From positions 124,001 through 188,000 of the forward strand of contig NZ_JARUBL010000001.1 of the NCBI RefSeq assembly GCF_029626155.1: DNA of 64,000 nucleotides, given 5' to 3'. How positions within the stretch are numbered: position 1 is the stretch's first letter; every line of letters starts with the position of its first letter. A program made the position numbers and the translations under genes. The notes under the pieces were generated by a model. That model made no database searches and was not told where the DNA came from. It saw nothing but the letters and a program-made list of their open reading frames with translations. Of this stretch, positions 1 through 8,058 are shown in pieces. The DNA comes from Solwaraspora sp. WMMD1047. GTDB lineage: Bacteria > Actinomycetota > Actinomycetes > Mycobacteriales > Micromonosporaceae.

Positions 1-366
1 CATCAGGCAGTGCAGCACCCCGTCGAACTCCTTGACCAGGATGCCGAGCACCCCGATCTCCGGCTGGTTGATGATGGGTCGGGACCAGTCCGACGTGCCG
101 CCGTCGCGGACCCCGACCCCCTCGATCGCGAAGAACTTCCCGCTCTCGTGGACCAGATTGCCGCCGTCGGGCCGGAAATGCCACTTGTCCAGTTCGGAGA
201 ACGGGATGGTGACCACCTCGAACCGGCCGGCGCGGTGCCGGTCGGCCCACCATTCGTGAAAGGCCAGTCCGGCCGAGATCGCCGGATCGGCGGCGAGTGC
301 CGAGAGGGTGAACTGCGCCGCGGTGTCCAGTGCGGTGCCATCCGGATAGGCGAGTTGATTGGTCAC
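1..366 (-). CDS. NDP-hexose 2,3-dehydratase, N-terminal part (runs off left edge)
   Basis: Only the first 122 codons are in the window. Family members remove water across C2 and C3 of TDP-4-keto-6-deoxyglucose, the first step to 2-deoxysugars. The visible protein has the family pattern: a segment reading FHEWWADRH, then DKWHF, HESGKFFAIEG near residues 75-86 and the stretch WSRPIINQPEIGVLGILVKEF near residues 94-114. The GTG start at 364-366 is preceded by GGAAGGAG with good spacing. It lies 30 bp downstream of the aminotransferase gene on the same strand, so the two are probably co-transcribed. The rest of the gene, normally about 450 residues in all, lies beyond base 1. Confidence 0.88.
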   Translation of the reverse strand, partial: MTNQLAYPDGTALDTAAQFTLSALAADPAISAGLAFHEWWADRHRAGRFEVVTIPFSELDKWHFRPDGGNLVHESGKFFAIEGVGVRDGGTSDWSRPIINQPEIGVLGILVKEFDGVLHCLM

Positions 367-396
367 CTTGATCTCCTTCCGCTCACAGCGATGCGT

Positions 397-1506
397 TCAC
401 AGCGACGCCAGTACGCGGCGCAGCGCGTCGATAACCTTTTCCTGGTCCTGAATCGAGAGTGAGGGGTACATCGGAAGGGAGAAGATCTCCTTGGCGGCGG
501 CCTCGGTGACCGGGAACGCGCCCGTCGGGTAGCCGAGGTGGGCGAAGCCGGTCATCGTGTGCACCGGCCACGGGTAGCTGATGTTCAACGAGATGTCGTA
601 CGCCTTCAGCGCCTCGATGATCCTGTCGCGCTGCGGGTGCCGGACGACGTACACGTAGTAGACGTGGTCGTTGCCCGGGGCGACCGTCGGCAGCACGATC
701 TCGGTGTCGGCCAGCGCCTCGGCGTACCGGTCGGCGACCGCCCGCCGGTCGGCGAGGTAGCCGTCGAGCCGGGTCAGCTTGCGGCTGAGGATCTCGGCGT
801 GCACCTCGTCGAGCCGGCTGTTGTGCCCGGGGGTCTCGACCACGTAGTACTGGTCCTTCATGCCGTAGTAGCGCAGCCGGCGCAGCCGGCTCTCCACCTC
901 GGCGTCGTCGGTGATGACCGCCCCTCCGTCGCCGTACGCGCCGAGCACCTTGGTGGGGTAGAACGAGAAGGCGGCGGCCCGCCCCATCGAGCCGGCGATG
1001 GTGCCGTGGTGGCGGGCACCGTGCGCCTGGGCGCAGTCCTCGAAGATCACCAGACCGTGCTTGTCGGCCAGCGCCTTCAGCGGCGCCATGTCGACACACT
1101 GGCCGTACAGGTGCACCGGCAGCAGGCAGCGGGTGCGCTCGGTGATGGCGGCCTCGACCTGGGCGACGTCCATCAGGTAGGTGTCGGGGTGCACGTCGAC
1201 GAAGACCGGCGTCGCGCCCACCGAGTCGATGGCGAGGATGGTCGGGGCGGCGGTGTTCGACACCGTGATCACCTCGTCGCCGGGACCGACCCCGACCGAC
1301 TGCAGGCCGAGCACGATGGCGTCGGTGCCGTTGTCGACGCCGACGCAGTGCGCCAGGCCGTGGTATTCGGCGAACGCCGCCTCGAACTTGCGGACGCTAC
1401 GTCCCAGCACGAGTTGACCGGAGCGGAACACGCTGTCGACGGCATCGAGGATGTCGTCCCGCTCCTTCTCGTACTCCTGCAGATAGCCCCATACGTAAAG
1501 GGTCAT
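397..1506 (-). CDS. TDP-3-keto-6-deoxyhexose 3-aminotransferase (DegT/DnrJ/EryC1 family, TylB-like)
   Basis: A PLP-dependent sugar aminotransferase that should install the C3 amino group on a TDP-ketohexose. The protein follows TylB/DesV-type enzymes almost end to end: [12 protein letters not shown] at the start, [21 protein letters not shown] and EDCAQAHGA. The PLP lysine is K186 in [15 protein letters not shown]. The ending has [19 protein letters not shown] place the start at the ATG of 1504-1506 because it has a GAGGTGA site about eight bases upstream and matches the usual family N-terminus. An in-frame upstream start at 1539 is possible. Together with the N,N-dimethyltransferase at 14419 it indicates a 3-dimethylamino sugar. 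Confidence 0.93.
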   Translation of the reverse strand: MTLYVWGYLQEYEKERDDILDAVDSVFRSGQLVLGRSVRKFEAAFAEYHGLAHCVGVDNGTDAIVLGLQSVGVGPGDEVITVSNTAAPTILAIDSVGATPVFVDVHPDTYLMDVAQVEAAITERTRCLLPVHLYGQCVDMAPLKALADKHGLVIFEDCAQAHGARHHGTIAGSMGRAAAFSFYPTKVLGAYGDGGAVITDDAEVESRLRRLRYYGMKDQYYVVETPGHNSRLDEVHAEILSRKLTRLDGYLADRRAVADRYAEALADTEIVLPTVAPGNDHVYYVYVVRHPQRDRIIEALKAYDISLNISYPWPVHTMTGFAHLGYPTGAFPVTEAAAKEIFSLPMYPSLSIQDQEKVIDALRRVLASL

Positions 1507-1583
1507 GTTCGGCGTCACCTCGGGGGTCGTTTCGGGCACGGATCATCGGGTGGAACTCGGGTCGAGCGGTGGCACGCGGTGGG

Positions 1584-3332
1584 CTACGGGTGGAACTCGC
1601 CGCGCAGGTACTGGTCGCGGCAGGTGCCGCGGCGGATCTTCCCGCTGCTCGTCCGGGCCAGCAGGCCGCGCCGCACCAGGACGAGGTCGTGGACGTCGAC
1701 GCCGTGTCGCCGGGTCACCTCGCGGCGCAGCGCGGCCCGGGTCGCGTCCCGGGCGGCCGGCTCCGCGCCGAGCAGGTCCCGGTTCGCCTCCAGCAGGACG
1801 ATCAGCCGTTCGGTGCCGTCCAGGTCGACGGCGAAGGCGGCGGCCAGGCCCGGGTTCGGTTCCCCGACGGCCTGCTGCACGGTGATCTCGATGTCGTCCG
1901 GGTAGTGGTTGCGTCCCCGCACGATGACGAGATCCTTGAGCCGGCCGGTCACGTGCAGCCGGCCGTCCAGAAGAAAACCCAGGTCACCGGTACGCAACCA
2001 GGGTCCGTCGTCGGTGTCGTCCGCGGCGGCGGGGCGGAGCCGGCCGGCGAACACCTCGGCCGTGCGGTCCGGGCGGGCCCAGTAGCCGTCGGCGACGTTC
2101 GGTCCGCGTACCCAGATCTCGCCGATCTCGCCGTCGGCCAGCCGGTGGTGCGCGGCCGGGTCGACCACCCGGACCGAGACCCCGGTCCGGGGCAGGCCGC
2201 AGGAGACGAGTCGGACCGTGTCGGGCGTGCCGTCCGGGCGCGGCTCGGCCCGGCCGGCGGCCAGCGCGGCCCGGTCGAAGTGCCGGTCGACCGTTCCCTC
2301 GTCCAGCGGCGGGGCGGTCACCGGCAGGGTCGCCTCGGCCAGGCCGTAGCAGGGGGTCGGCGCGGTGGGCCGCAGCCCGCAGTCGGCGAACGCGGCGACG
2401 AAGGCGTCCACCGCCTCGGCCCGCACCGGTTCGGCCGCGACGGTGAGCAGCCGCAGCGAACTCAGGTCGAGGGTGCGTTTCTGCTCGTCGGTGACCCGGT
2501 TGACGCACTGGGCCAGGCTGAAGTTGGGGGTGATGCTCCAGTCCACCTGGTAGTCGGAGATCGTCCGCAGCCAGCGGTACGGGTCCTGGACGAACGCCAT
2601 CGGGCTGATGTGCACCGTGTGCGAGCCGGCCGCGAGCGGGTTGAGCAGCCCGCAGACCAGGCCGAAGTCGTGGAAGAACGGCACCCAGCTGGCGGTCACC
2701 GCGGAGTCCGGGAAGTGGTCGCGGATCTGGCGGTTGGCGGCCGACAGGTTGCGCTGGCTGATCCGCACGCCGGCCGGGGCGCCGGTCGAGCCGGAGGTGT
2801 ACTGCAGGTAGGCCAACGCCTCCGGGGCCAGCTCGGGCGGCCGCCAGTCCGCGCCCGCCGGCGCACCGTCCTGGTCGCCGGCGGGCGGGTCGTCCGCGTA
2901 CAGCAGGTGCCGGGGCGGGCGGTCGAGGTCGGCCAGGACCTGGCGGACCGACGGCGCCGCCCGGCCGGTGGTGATCACGCCCTCCGGTCGGCAGTCGGAG
3001 ATGACCGCCCGCAGCCGGGCCCGGTCCCGGACCACCTCGGGGGCGTGCAGCGGCACGCCGACCACGCCGGCGTAGAGACAGGCCAGAAACCCGATCACGT
3101 ACGCCGGTTCGTGCGGGCAGAGCACCGCCACCCGGTCGGTCGGTCCGCAGTGCCGCTGCAGCCGGGCGGCGAGTGCCCGTACCCGCCGGTCGAGCTCGCC
3201 GTAGGTGAGCGTGGTCGGGACCCCGTCGCGCCGGCCGGAGGCGCTCGGCACCCGGTAGTCGACGAACGTCATCGCCGGCGCCTCCGCGCGCTCGCGCGCC
3301 GTCCGGGCGATCGCCTCGAACAGGTGCTCCAC
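1584..3332 (-). CDS. Fatty acyl-AMP ligase / acyl-CoA synthetase-like adenylating enzyme (ANL superfamily)
   Basis: A 582-residue adenylating enzyme. It has the ATP motif YTSGSTGAPAGV, the HDFGLVCGLLNPL region typical of fatty acyl-AMP ligases, the PCYGLAEATL motif, LRTGDLGF, and the C-terminal catalytic lysine in SSGKIRR. Enzymes of this group activate a fatty or aromatic acid as the acyl adenylate and pass it to a carrier protein. The start is the GTG at 3330-3332, preceded by AGGAAGGGAA; the reading frame stays open further upstream but there overlaps the LmbU gene in another frame. In this cluster it probably loads a starter acid or an acyl side chain. Its carrier partner is not obvious, since the nearest small carrier-like protein (6497) lacks the active serine. 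Confidence 0.87.
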   Translation of the reverse strand: MEHLFEAIARTARERAEAPAMTFVDYRVPSASGRRDGVPTTLTYGELDRRVRALAARLQRHCGPTDRVAVLCPHEPAYVIGFLACLYAGVVGVPLHAPEVVRDRARLRAVISDCRPEGVITTGRAAPSVRQVLADLDRPPRHLLYADDPPAGDQDGAPAGADWRPPELAPEALAYLQYTSGSTGAPAGVRISQRNLSAANRQIRDHFPDSAVTASWVPFFHDFGLVCGLLNPLAAGSHTVHISPMAFVQDPYRWLRTISDYQVDWSITPNFSLAQCVNRVTDEQKRTLDLSSLRLLTVAAEPVRAEAVDAFVAAFADCGLRPTAPTPCYGLAEATLPVTAPPLDEGTVDRHFDRAALAAGRAEPRPDGTPDTVRLVSCGLPRTGVSVRVVDPAAHHRLADGEIGEIWVRGPNVADGYWARPDRTAEVFAGRLRPAAADDTDDGPWLRTGDLGFLLDGRLHVTGRLKDLVIVRGRNHYPDDIEITVQQAVGEPNPGLAAAFAVDLDGTERLIVLLEANRDLLGAEPAARDATRAALRREVTRRHGVDVHDLVLVRRGLLARTSSGKIRRGTCRDQYLRGEFHP

Positions 3333-3403
3333 GGACTTCCCTTCCTGCCTGCGCGGTCGATCGACTGAGACGGTCCCGGGTCCGGCGAGCGGCCGCGCAG
3401 GCG

Positions 3404-4069
3404 TCAGGCGACGCCCTGCCGGGTTTCCAGGGCCCGGCTGGCGGCGTGGTCGAGGATGTTGAACATCCAGGCCAGCAGGTCCAGCTCCTCGCTCTTGGCC
3501 GCCTCCTGCCAGCGGCGCTTCTGGTCGGCGATCACGTTCATCTGGATGTGGATGACCTCCCGCGTCCGGTGCTCCGGGTCGCGGCTGGCCTTGAGTTGGC
3601 GGCGCAGTTCGTTGCGCGACCAGGAGCACCGTTCGGCCTCGTCCAGCCACTTGTCCTGCTCGGCCTCGGAGAGGCTGGCCACCTCGGCGTGGTGCTGGAA
3701 GCTGAGCTTGTTGCGGCGCCGGGCGGGGCTGAACTGCCGGGCCACCCAGGCGTAGTTGCGCAGCGTCTGGTAGTCCAGCGAGGTCTCGGCGATGGCCCGC
3801 TTGTAGCGGCCGGGGTACTGGGCCTGGCCGTAGATGAGCCAGTCGCCGAGCCACCAGCCCGAGGCGTCGGTGACGATGAAGATCTGCCGGCCCAGATGCC
3901 GCCAGGCATCGATGGACATACCCTGCGGGATGTAGAGGGAGGTCCGGCGCTTCGCGGCCGTACCGTCGATAGAAAGCCGGGAGACCTCGCCGGGGATCGA
4001 AGCTCCTCGACTCGGCGCCGATGGGGCCATTTCCACCACGAGATTGCCGCCGCCGTTTCTGTTCGACAT
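3404..4069 (-). CDS. LmbU-family pathway regulator
   Basis: A 221-residue homologue of LmbU, the lincomycin pathway regulator (NovE and similar proteins of other clusters belong to the family). Diagnostic segments are SLYIPQGMSIDAWRHLG near residues 45-61, WWLGDWLIYGQAQYPGRYKRA, LDYQTLRNYAWVARQF, LSFQHHAEVASL and WSRNELRRQL. Known members are DNA-binding cluster activators. I chose the ATG at 4067-4069 because GAGGGG lies seven bases upstream. A GTG 15 bases earlier is in frame. The gene sits inside the minus-strand operon between rmlA and the acyl-AMP ligase. An 11-bp-phased direct repeat lies about 65-85 bp upstream and is a candidate operator. Confidence 0.9.
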   Translation of the reverse strand: MSNRNGGGNLVVEMAPSAPSRGASIPGEVSRLSIDGTAAKRRTSLYIPQGMSIDAWRHLGRQIFIVTDASGWWLGDWLIYGQAQYPGRYKRAIAETSLDYQTLRNYAWVARQFSPARRRNKLSFQHHAEVASLSEAEQDKWLDEAERCSWSRNELRRQLKASRDPEHRTREVIHIQMNVIADQKRRWQEAAKSEELDLLAWMFNILDHAASRALETRQGVA

Positions 4070-4132
4070 CCGCACACCCCTCACATGAATTGGCGTCAGT
4101 GGGATCGCATTCTGCCGGCGTCGACTGGACGC

Positions 4133-4152
4133 GCTCTAGACGTGCTCTATAC
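4133..4152. promoter_or_regulatory. Tandem 9-mer repeat upstream of the lmbU-like gene
   Basis: Two copies of GCTCTAGAC / GCTCTATAC, differing at one base, begin at 4133 and 4144. The 11-bp period puts both on one face of the helix. It is unusually T/A-rich for this DNA and lies 64-83 bp upstream of the LmbU-like start codon. It may be an operator or part of a promoter. No protein can be assigned from the sequence alone. Confidence 0.35.
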
Positions 4153-4198
4153 GGCAATCGACACCTCGTCCAGGCTGCTCTGACCAGCAATAATCCCG

Positions 4199-5089
4199 TC
4201 AACGGGACGCCAGGGCGGGGGCCATTGCCCTAGCAACCTCCATTACATACCGGCCGTACGGCGAATGTCTCATTTGAATGCCTCTGTCATAACACTGATC
4301 TGCGTCGATGAATCCCATCCGGAGGGCGATTTCCTCCAGGCACGCGACCCGGACCCCCTGCCGGTTCTCCAGCACCTGGACGTACTGGCTGGCCTCCAGC
4401 AGCGACTGGTGGGTGCCGGCGTCCAGCCAGGTGAAGCCCCGGCCCAGGCCGACCAGCCGGGCCCGGCCCTCGGCCAGGTAGTGCCGGTTGATGTCGGTGA
4501 TCTCCAGTTCGCCGCGGGCCGACGGGCGCAGCCCGCGGGCCAGCTCGACCACGTCCGGCGGGTAGAAGTACAGCCCGGTGATCGCGTTGTCGGAGCGCGG
4601 TTGGAGCGGCTTCTCCTCGATCGAGATCAGCCGTCCCTCGTCGTCGACCTCGCCGATGCCGTAGCGCTGCGGGTCGATGACCGGGTAGCCGAACAGGACA
4701 CAGCCGCTCAGGTCCGTCCGGGCCGCGTGCAGCAGGTCGTGGAACCCCGCACCGTGGAACAGGTTGTCACCGAGGATGAGGGCGCACTCCTCGCCGGCTA
4801 GGTATCCTGCCCCGAGGGTGAACGCCTCCGCTATTCCCCGCGGCTCCGGCTGCGGCGTGTAGGAAATGTTCAACCCGAACTGTGAACCGTCGCCGAAGAG
4901 TTCCTGTATCGCGGGCAGGCTGGCCGGCGTCGATATGATCAGGATGTCCCTGATGCCGGCCAGCATCAAGACCGAAACGGGATAGTAGATCATCGGCTTG
5001 TCGTAGATGGGGAGCAGTTGCTTTGACGTCGCAATGGTCACCGGGTGTAGCCGGGTGCCATTCCCCCCGGCCAGGACGATGCCTTTCAT
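4199..5089 (-). CDS. rmlA: Glucose-1-phosphate thymidylyltransferase (dTDP-glucose synthase)
   Basis: The enzyme joins glucose-1-phosphate and dTTP to give dTDP-glucose, the entry to all deoxysugars of this cluster. The 296-residue protein is full length for the family. It has the nucleotide-binding N-terminus MKGIVLAGGNGTRLHPVT, the catalytic SKQLLPIYDKPMIYYP, then LILGDNLFHG, YGIGEVD, SIEEKP, FTWLDAGT and the conserved MGFID near the end. GAGGAGA lies seven bases before the ATG. The partner 4,6-dehydratase (RmlB) is not in the window, so it lies to the left or is supplied from elsewhere. Confidence 0.97.
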   Translation of the reverse strand: MKGIVLAGGNGTRLHPVTIATSKQLLPIYDKPMIYYPVSVLMLAGIRDILIISTPASLPAIQELFGDGSQFGLNISYTPQPEPRGIAEAFTLGAGYLAGEECALILGDNLFHGAGFHDLLHAARTDLSGCVLFGYPVIDPQRYGIGEVDDEGRLISIEEKPLQPRSDNAITGLYFYPPDVVELARGLRPSARGELEITDINRHYLAEGRARLVGLGRGFTWLDAGTHQSLLEASQYVQVLENRQGVRVACLEEIALRMGFIDADQCYDRGIQMRHSPYGRYVMEVARAMAPALASR

Positions 5090-5147
5090 CGGATCTCCTC
5101 ACTGTGTCCCCGAAGCCACGCCACCATACCGTCAGGGAAAGGGAAAC

Positions 5148-6419
5148 ATGCGAATCCTATTCGCTTCGATAGCCGAAAAGACCCACTTCCTGGGCATGGT
5201 GCCATTGGCCTGGGCCCTGCAGACCGCCGGTCACGAGGTCCGGGTGGCCAGCCAACCGGAAATGACCGACGTCATCACCGGAGCGGGGCTCACCGCCGTC
5301 CCGGTCGGCCGGAACCACCGCCTCTACCTGCTGTCGAAGGTGGAGAACACGGTGTCGCCGGGCAAACCGCTGTTCGACATGTCCGACGAGCGGCCGGAAC
5401 AGTTGCGGTGGGACCGGGTCCGGCCGGGCTACGAGCAACTGGTGCAGTGGTGGTGGCGGGTGGTCAACGACCCGATGGTCGACGGGCTGACCGAATACTG
5501 CCGCCAATGGCGGCCGGATCTGGTCATCTGGGAGCCGATCACCTACGCCGCGCCGGTCGCCGCCCGCGCCTGCGGCGCCGCACACGCCCGATTCATGTGG
5601 GGCTTCGACGTCTTCGGCCGGATGCGCGAGCAGTTCCGGCGACTGCGCGACGATCAGCCACCGCAGAAGCGGGCCGATCCGTTCGCCGAGTGGCTCGGCG
5701 GCCGGGCCGAGCGGCACGGGGTGGAGTTCACCGAGGAGATGGTGACCGGGCAGTTCACCATCGACTACCACCCGGAATCGGTGCGGATCGACGGCGGCGG
5801 GCACCACGTGCCGATCCGTTACGTGCCCTACAACGGCGTCTCGGTGATCCCGCCGTGGCTGCGGGTCCCGCCGGAGCGACCCCGGGTCTGCCTGACCCTC
5901 GGCACCGCGGCGGCGGAACGGCTCGGCGGCTACGAGGTGCCGGTCGCGGAGCTGCTCGACGCGCTGGGCGGCGAGGACATCGAGGTGGTGGCGACGGTCT
6001 CCGAGCGCGAACAGGCCCGGCTGGGCAGCGTTCCGGACAACGTCCGGCTGGTCTCCTTCGTACCGCTGCACGCCTTGGTGCCGACCTGCTCCGTGGTGAT
6101 CCATCACGGCGGGGGCGGTTCGTACTGCACCCCGATGCTGAACGGCGTGCCGCAGCTCATCCTCCCCAAACTCTTCGACGCCCCGCTGCGGGCCCGCAGC
6201 CTCACCGAGTACGGCGCGGGGCTGACCATCGACAGCGACGCGGCGACCGGGGCGAACGTCCGGGAGCACGTGTTGCGGCTGCTCGGCGAGCCATCGTTCC
6301 GGCAGCGCGCGAGTCGGCTCCGCGAGGAGGTGCTGGCCATGCCGACCCCCAACGAGCTGGTGCCGGAGCTGGAGCGGCTGACCGCCAAGTACCGGCCCGG
6401 TCCCGGTCAGCCGGGCTGA
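5148..6419 (+). CDS. Glycosyltransferase A (GT1, EryCIII/DesVII-like)
   Basis: A 423-residue GT-B fold transferase that should move a deoxysugar from TDP to the aglycone or a growing sugar chain. The N-terminus FASIAEKTHFLGMVPLAWAL and AGHEVRVASQPEMTDVI are typical of antibiotic glycosyltransferases. The donor-binding half has RVCLTLGTAA and the motif VIHHGGGGSY near residue 320. It is closest to glycosyltransferase D of this window (both have GGGGSY and VPPWLRVPPERPRVCL), whereas B and C have GGPGTL. The start is the ATG at 5148, preceded by AGGGAAAGGG; the frame is open upstream but this is where homology begins. No DesVIII/EryCII-type helper protein is present in the window. Confidence 0.92.
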   Translation: MRILFASIAEKTHFLGMVPLAWALQTAGHEVRVASQPEMTDVITGAGLTAVPVGRNHRLYLLSKVENTVSPGKPLFDMSDERPEQLRWDRVRPGYEQLVQWWWRVVNDPMVDGLTEYCRQWRPDLVIWEPITYAAPVAARACGAAHARFMWGFDVFGRMREQFRRLRDDQPPQKRADPFAEWLGGRAERHGVEFTEEMVTGQFTIDYHPESVRIDGGGHHVPIRYVPYNGVSVIPPWLRVPPERPRVCLTLGTAAAERLGGYEVPVAELLDALGGEDIEVVATVSEREQARLGSVPDNVRLVSFVPLHALVPTCSVVIHHGGGGSYCTPMLNGVPQLILPKLFDAPLRARSLTEYGAGLTIDSDAATGANVREHVLRLLGEPSFRQRASRLREEVLAMPTPNELVPELERLTAKYRPGPGQPG

Positions 6420-6449
6420 CCGCCCCCGGTGGGCCGGCGCCGGCTGTCT

Positions 6450-6481
6450 CGCTGGCGGGACGTGACCCGTCACCGCCAGCG
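6450..6481. terminator. Hairpin between convergent genes
   Basis: CGCTGGCGGGACG pairs with CGTC-A-CCGCCAGCG around a short loop, giving a 13-bp stem with one bulged base. It lies in the 77-bp gap between glycosyltransferase A and the convergent carrier-like gene, where a bidirectional terminator is expected. There is no U-tract, as is common in actinomycetes. Confidence 0.55.
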
Positions 6482-6496
6482 GGGTGGCGGCCCGGA

Positions 6497-6823
6497 TCAG
6501 GACTGCCCGTCAGCCGACCCGGAGCCGGCCAGCTCATCGACGAACTCGATGAAATCCTCGACGGTGGTGCCGGTGAACCGGTGCATCTGGGCCAGGATGG
6601 GGGCGTTGATCGCGCTCTCCAGCGACAGGACCAGACTGATGAAATGATCCTGGCCGAGGTCGCTCATCTGGGCCTCGGCGGGTGGCTTGCCGCCGCCGGT
6701 CGCCTCGTTCCAGACCCGGGTGACCTCGCTCCTGATCCAGGTGTCGGTGTCGAAATGGGCAATGGGATCAAAATCCAGCATAGGGTCGACGTCCCGTGCC
6801 GATCTGAAACTCTCCATACTCAT
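6497..6823 (-). CDS. Carrier-protein-like protein lacking the phosphopantetheine serine
   Basis: A 108-residue protein whose second half looks like an acyl carrier protein: helix I (WIRSEVTRVWNEA), then SDLGQDHFISLVLSLES, and a final helix TVEDFIEFVDELAG. In true carriers the middle motif is DLGxDSL. Here the serine position is histidine (H60), so the 4'-phosphopantetheine arm cannot be attached in the usual way. The codons read GAT CAT TTC. The ATG at 6821-6823 has AAGGAG eight bases upstream; the ATG two codons later is an alternative. The gene stands alone, divergent from the sugar ketoreductase operon. It may be a scaffold or an inactive partner of the ketosynthase or acyl-AMP ligase. The carrier fold is inferred from motif alignment only. 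Confidence 0.72.
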   Translation of the reverse strand: MSMESFRSARDVDPMLDFDPIAHFDTDTWIRSEVTRVWNEATGGGKPPAEAQMSDLGQDHFISLVLSLESAINAPILAQMHRFTGTTVEDFIEFVDELAGSGSADGQS

Positions 6824-7042
6824 CGGAAACACTCCTTCTCGGTACGGCCGAATGCGACTGGCGCGCCTTCCCCGTAGGCCGCTGCATCGTACGCTCCGGA
6901 TGCCCGACGTCGAGTCGGCCCTATTCCGTCCGGTCGAATCCGCTATTCGGCCGGCCCGGTGTGCGCGACCTTGACAGCTAACCGGCAATCACTACACGAT
7001 CGCACCGTCCACACCTTGGGGGCGCCACCCGATAGGGGAGCC
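6824..7042. promoter_or_regulatory. Divergent promoter region with TTGACA box
   Basis: A 219-bp gap between two divergent starts. TTGACA at 6972-6977 followed after 16 bases by TACACG at 6994-6999 is a weak sigma-70-like promoter for the ketoreductase operon. A GCTAAC element (6978-6983) overlaps the spacer. The same hexamer recurs upstream of glycosyltransferase D and of the SARP gene. Confidence 0.4.
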
Positions 7043-8041
7043 ATGCCATTGCAACTTCACCGCAGCGAGGTCTCCCCACTCGGGCTCGGTGTCCTGGGCT
7101 GCGCCGCGATCGCCACCAAACGCGTTCTGCCGGCGGCGGCGCTCACCGACGGAATCGAACTGGTGGCGGTGGCGAGTCGGACTCCGGCGAAGGCCGAAGC
7201 GGTGCGCGCGCGGTTCGGCGGTCGGGTCGTCGAGGGATACGACCAGCTACTGGAACAGCCCGACATCGATGTCGTCTACGTGCCGCTGCCCTGTGGCCTG
7301 CACGCCGAGTGGATCGAACGCGCGTTGACCGCCGGCAAGCACGTGCTCGCCGAGAAGCCGCTCACCACCAGCCACGAGGAGACCGCCCGACTGGTCGGCC
7401 TGGCCAAGGCGAACGGGCTGGTGCTGCGGGAGAACTACATGTTCCTGCACCACAGCCAGCATGCCTTCGTCCGGGACCTGGTGACCGCCGGCGCGATCGG
7501 TGAGCTGCGTACCTTCTCGTCGACGTTCGCCATCCCGCCCCGGCCGGCCGACGACATCCGGTACCGCCGCGAACTCGGCGGCGGCGCACTGCTCGACGTG
7601 GCCGGCTATCCGATCCGGGCCGCCCAGCTCTTCCTCGGCTCCGAGATCGAGGTGGTCGGAGCGATCCTGCGGCCCGACCCGGCGGTCCAGGTCGACGTCG
7701 GCGGCGCGGTGCTGCTGCGCCGGCCGGACGGGGTGACCGCACAGCTCACCTTCGGTCTGGACCACCTCTACACGTCCAACTACGAACTCTTCGGCAGCAC
7801 CGGCCGGATCTCGGTGGACCACGTCTTCACGCCCCCGGCCGGCTACCGGCCGTCGGTGCGGGTGGACCAGCAGAACTACCACGAACGCCGGTCCCTGGAG
7901 CCCGACGACCAGTTCGTGAACTCGCTTACCGCGTTCGTCGACGCGGTGCGCACCCCGGGGGGTGCGGTAAGCGACGAGACCATCGTTACCCAGGCGAAGC
8001 TCGTCGACCAGGTGCGGCGGCTGGCTGGTGACCGGGACTGA
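7043..8041 (+). CDS. TDP-hexose 3-ketoreductase (Gfo/Idh/MocA family)
   Basis: A 332-residue NAD(P)-dependent oxidoreductase. It should reduce the 3-keto group left by the 2,3-dehydratase and so complete 2-deoxygenation. The Rossmann start is GLGVLGCAAIATKRVLPAA. VYVPLPCGLHAEW and the catalytic lysine motif LAEKPLTTS follow, and the family signature GGALLDVAGYPI lies near residue 190. The start is the ATG at 7043 with GGGGAG just upstream. It leads a plus-strand run: 17 bp downstream begins the 3-dehydratase, then two glycosyltransferases. KijD10-type and similar ketoreductases are the closest functional match I can name. Confidence 0.9.
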   Translation: MPLQLHRSEVSPLGLGVLGCAAIATKRVLPAAALTDGIELVAVASRTPAKAEAVRARFGGRVVEGYDQLLEQPDIDVVYVPLPCGLHAEWIERALTAGKHVLAEKPLTTSHEETARLVGLAKANGLVLRENYMFLHHSQHAFVRDLVTAGAIGELRTFSSTFAIPPRPADDIRYRRELGGGALLDVAGYPIRAAQLFLGSEIEVVGAILRPDPAVQVDVGGAVLLRRPDGVTAQLTFGLDHLYTSNYELFGSTGRISVDHVFTPPAGYRPSVRVDQQNYHERRSLEPDDQFVNSLTAFVDAVRTPGGAVSDETIVTQAKLVDQVRRLAGDRD

Positions 8042-8058
8042 GCGAGAGGCGAACGGCC

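Noticed and set aside
538-3368. Long plus-strand open frames opposite the aminotransferase and acyl-AMP ligase genes
   Set aside because: They are shadows produced by high GC content: strings of Arg, Pro, His and Gly with no motifs, antisense to genes with clear catalytic residues.
1584-4202. One 872-codon minus-strand frame covering the acyl-AMP ligase and the lmbU region
   Set aside because: The part above 3332 has no homology and overlaps the well-supported LmbU gene in another frame. A GTG with a good ribosome site at 3332 starts the ligase.
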